From QHWK01 sp035315685 (lineage in GTDB: Bacteria; Acidobacteriota; Vicinamibacteria; Vicinamibacterales; CAVVIG01): 6,370 nucleotides of DNA. A program made the position numbers and the translations under genes. Position 1 is the stretch's first letter; every line of letters starts with the position of its first letter. The notes under the pieces were generated by a model. That model was given only the letters and a program-made list of their open reading frames with translations, was not told the DNA's origin and ran no database searches. The DNA is taken from positions 1 through 6,370 of the forward strand of contig DATFXR010000113.1 of assembly GCA_035315685.1 (NCBI GenBank), given 5' to 3'. Shown here one piece after another: positions 5,670 to 6,370 of this stretch.

Positions 5670-6239
5670 CTAACGGAGCGCGAGGCGCCGCAGCGTCTGG
5701 TCGTTCACGTCCTGCAGCTCCACGACGTCAGCGGTGATCTTGTTGACGCGGTAGCGCGGCGTCACCATCTCGCCTTCCTTCACCATGAAGAGCTGCCCTT
5801 CGCCGCTGATGAACGCGAGACGGATCGGGCCGTCGTCTCCGTCGTCCTCGGCGATGCCGGCCAGCTTGAGCGACGGCTGCGCCGGCGCGAACACTGCCGC
5901 CGCTTCGCTGATCGCCGGCCGCGGCGCATCGACGGGCGCCGCTGCCGCGATCGGCCTGGCCACGGCACGATACGCGAAGAGATTGCGGGCGGGCTGTCGC
6001 GGAGGCGCGGTCGGGTGCAGGCGATCGTGCAGCCTTGCGATCTCGCTGGCCAGCACGGCACCGTGCTGGTCCACCGCCGACGGCTGCACGCGCGCGATCG
6101 CCGGCGTCGGATGAATCGAAGTGGCGGCGCCTGCGAGCCATGCGATGAGCGCGCCGCCGACGAGAGCGATCGTCGCCGTCCGCTTGAAGTTCATCATCGG
6201 ATGCAGTGCAGGGCTTCGGCCCTGCGCCGATGGTAGCAC
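5670..6239 (-). CDS. Membrane-anchored protein with GspC/PilP-like C-terminal domain
   Basis: Function not recognised with certainty. 189 residues if started at GTG 6239. Layout: about 20 mostly polar residues, one transmembrane or uncleaved signal segment at about 21-42 (TATIALVGGALIAWLAGA), an Ala/Pro-rich periplasmic linker at about 45-122 containing RNLFAY at 85-90, and a compact C-terminal domain at about 123-189 with LKLAGIAE, RLAFISGEGQLFMVKEGE, then RYRVNKITADVVEL. This single-anchor, linker, small beta-domain plan is typical of type II secretion GspC or type IV pilus PilP proteins, but no other pilus or secretion gene is in view. GTG 6239 has AGAGGT at 6249-6254 nine bases upstream; ATG 6197 or 6194 (MMNFKR) are alternatives placing the anchor nearer the N-terminus, but lack a Shine-Dalgarno. 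Its stop is 6 bases before the lipid kinase start, suggesting one operon. Confidence 0.75.
   Translation of the reverse strand: MLPSAQGRSPALHPMMNFKRTATIALVGGALIAWLAGAATSIHPTPAIARVQPSAVDQHGAVLASEIARLHDRLHPTAPPRQPARNLFAYRAVARPIAAAAPVDAPRPAISEAAAVFAPAQPSLKLAGIAEDDGDDGPIRLAFISGEGQLFMVKEGEMVTPRYRVNKITADVVELQDVNDQTLRRLALR
6208..6225. other. Perfect 7-bp hairpin with TTCG tetraloop
   Basis: GCAGGGC-TTCG-GCCCTGC on the plus strand, a perfect stem closed as C(UUCG)G in plus-strand RNA; the minus-strand RNA has a CGAA loop. It lies inside the first codons of the membrane protein if GTG 6239 is used, or 10 bases upstream of ATG 6197, where it would cover the ribosome binding area. No T-run follows on either strand, so it is not a standard terminator. 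Confidence 0.55.
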
Positions 6240-6258
6240 GCGCGCTGTACCTCTGTGC

Positions 6259-6264
6259 TATTAT
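6259..6264 (+). promoter_or_regulatory. Possible -10 element for kdsB
   Basis: TATTAT in a short AT-rich patch between divergent genes. A transcript from this element would start at about 6270-6272, at the GTG proposed as the kdsB start, which would make the message leaderless. No good -35 is visible. Confidence 0.3.
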
Positions 6265-6269
6265 TCGTC

Positions 6270-6370
6270 GTGCACCCTGCATCGACTGGTTCAAGAGTCG
6301 ATTCGGTTCCTCTGCTCAGCATCGTCGCCGTCATCCCAGCCCGATACGCTTCGACCCGACTCCCCGGCAA
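6270..6370 (+). CDS. kdsB: CMP-KDO synthetase, N-terminal fragment
   Basis: 3-deoxy-manno-octulosonate cytidylyltransferase activates KDO with CTP for lipopolysaccharide core synthesis, in the cytoplasm. Only about 33 codons are present before the right edge. The diagnostic piece is VAVIPARYASTRLPG, with the final codon probably Lys, matching the nucleotide-binding fingerprint at the extreme N-terminus of KdsB. The frame has an in-frame TAG at 6234-6236, and between it and the motif the only conventional starts are GTG 6255 and GTG 6270. Neither has a Shine-Dalgarno. GTG 6270 is chosen as the shorter extension; it still leaves about 14 residues before the conserved part. Related sugar nucleotidyltransferases share parts of this fingerprint, but the full RYASTRLPG string favours KdsB. 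Divergent from the membrane protein gene, with 30 bases between. Confidence 0.82.
   Translation, partial: MHPASTGSRVDSVPLLSIVAVIPARYASTRLPG

Noticed and set aside
5091..6236. Plus-strand open frame of about 380 codons opposite the lipid kinase and membrane protein
   Set aside because: It runs antisense through two genes with recognisable products and is Arg/Asp-rich, as expected of an antisense frame.

Overview
The window is GC-rich (by eye about two thirds G+C), gene-dense bacterial DNA made mostly of housekeeping genes. The last gene looks like kdsB, a lipopolysaccharide-core gene, so the host should be a Gram-negative bacterium with an LPS outer membrane. The overall character (high GC, GTG starts, weak Shine-Dalgarno sites, dispersed GGGACCGAT-like and AAGGACACAAAG-like intergenic repeats) reminds me of soil Acidobacteriota such as Vicinamibacteria. 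That assignment is from memory and is weak; no rRNA or other marker gene is present.

Layout: (1) 1-972, minus strand: malate dehydrogenase (mdh), running off the left edge with an abnormal 3' end. (2) 973-1082: icd-mdh spacer filled by a large imperfect palindrome. (3) 1083-2381, minus strand: NADP-type isocitrate dehydrogenase (icd). icd and mdh are two TCA-cycle genes transcribed in the same direction. (4) 2382-2598: divergent promoter region with two tandem DnaA-box-like 12-mers. (5) 2599-3048, plus strand: small exported His-rich c-type cytochrome. (6) 3049-3141: GC-rich repeat cluster that runs up to the start codon of the next gene. (7) 3142-4740, plus strand: long-form D-3-phosphoglycerate dehydrogenase (serA) with a C-terminal ACT domain. 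(8) 4764-5663, minus strand: diacylglycerol/lipid kinase family protein, convergent with serA. (9) 5670-6239, minus strand: membrane-anchored protein with a small C-terminal domain resembling GspC/PilP-type secretion proteins, 6 bp upstream of the kinase gene and probably in one operon with it. (10) 6270-6370, plus strand: start of kdsB, divergent from gene 9. No gene-free stretch exceeds 300 bases; the longest is 2382-2598.

Functionally, icd and mdh are core carbon metabolism, serA starts serine synthesis, the kinase and kdsB act in envelope lipid metabolism, and the cytochrome is a periplasmic electron carrier. I see no defence system, mobile element, CRISPR array, tRNA or rRNA, and no convincing new multi-gene system.

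The most unusual signal is at the left edge. The first 87 bases are a second, diverged copy of an internal mdh segment (341-427). The copies differ only at third codon positions, yet the second copy is joined out of frame to the almost complete mdh gene. This is either a scar of recombination between two mdh genes or a chimeric assembly join. The non-coding repeats at 1003-1079, 2435-2458 and 3055-3132 are the next most interesting items.
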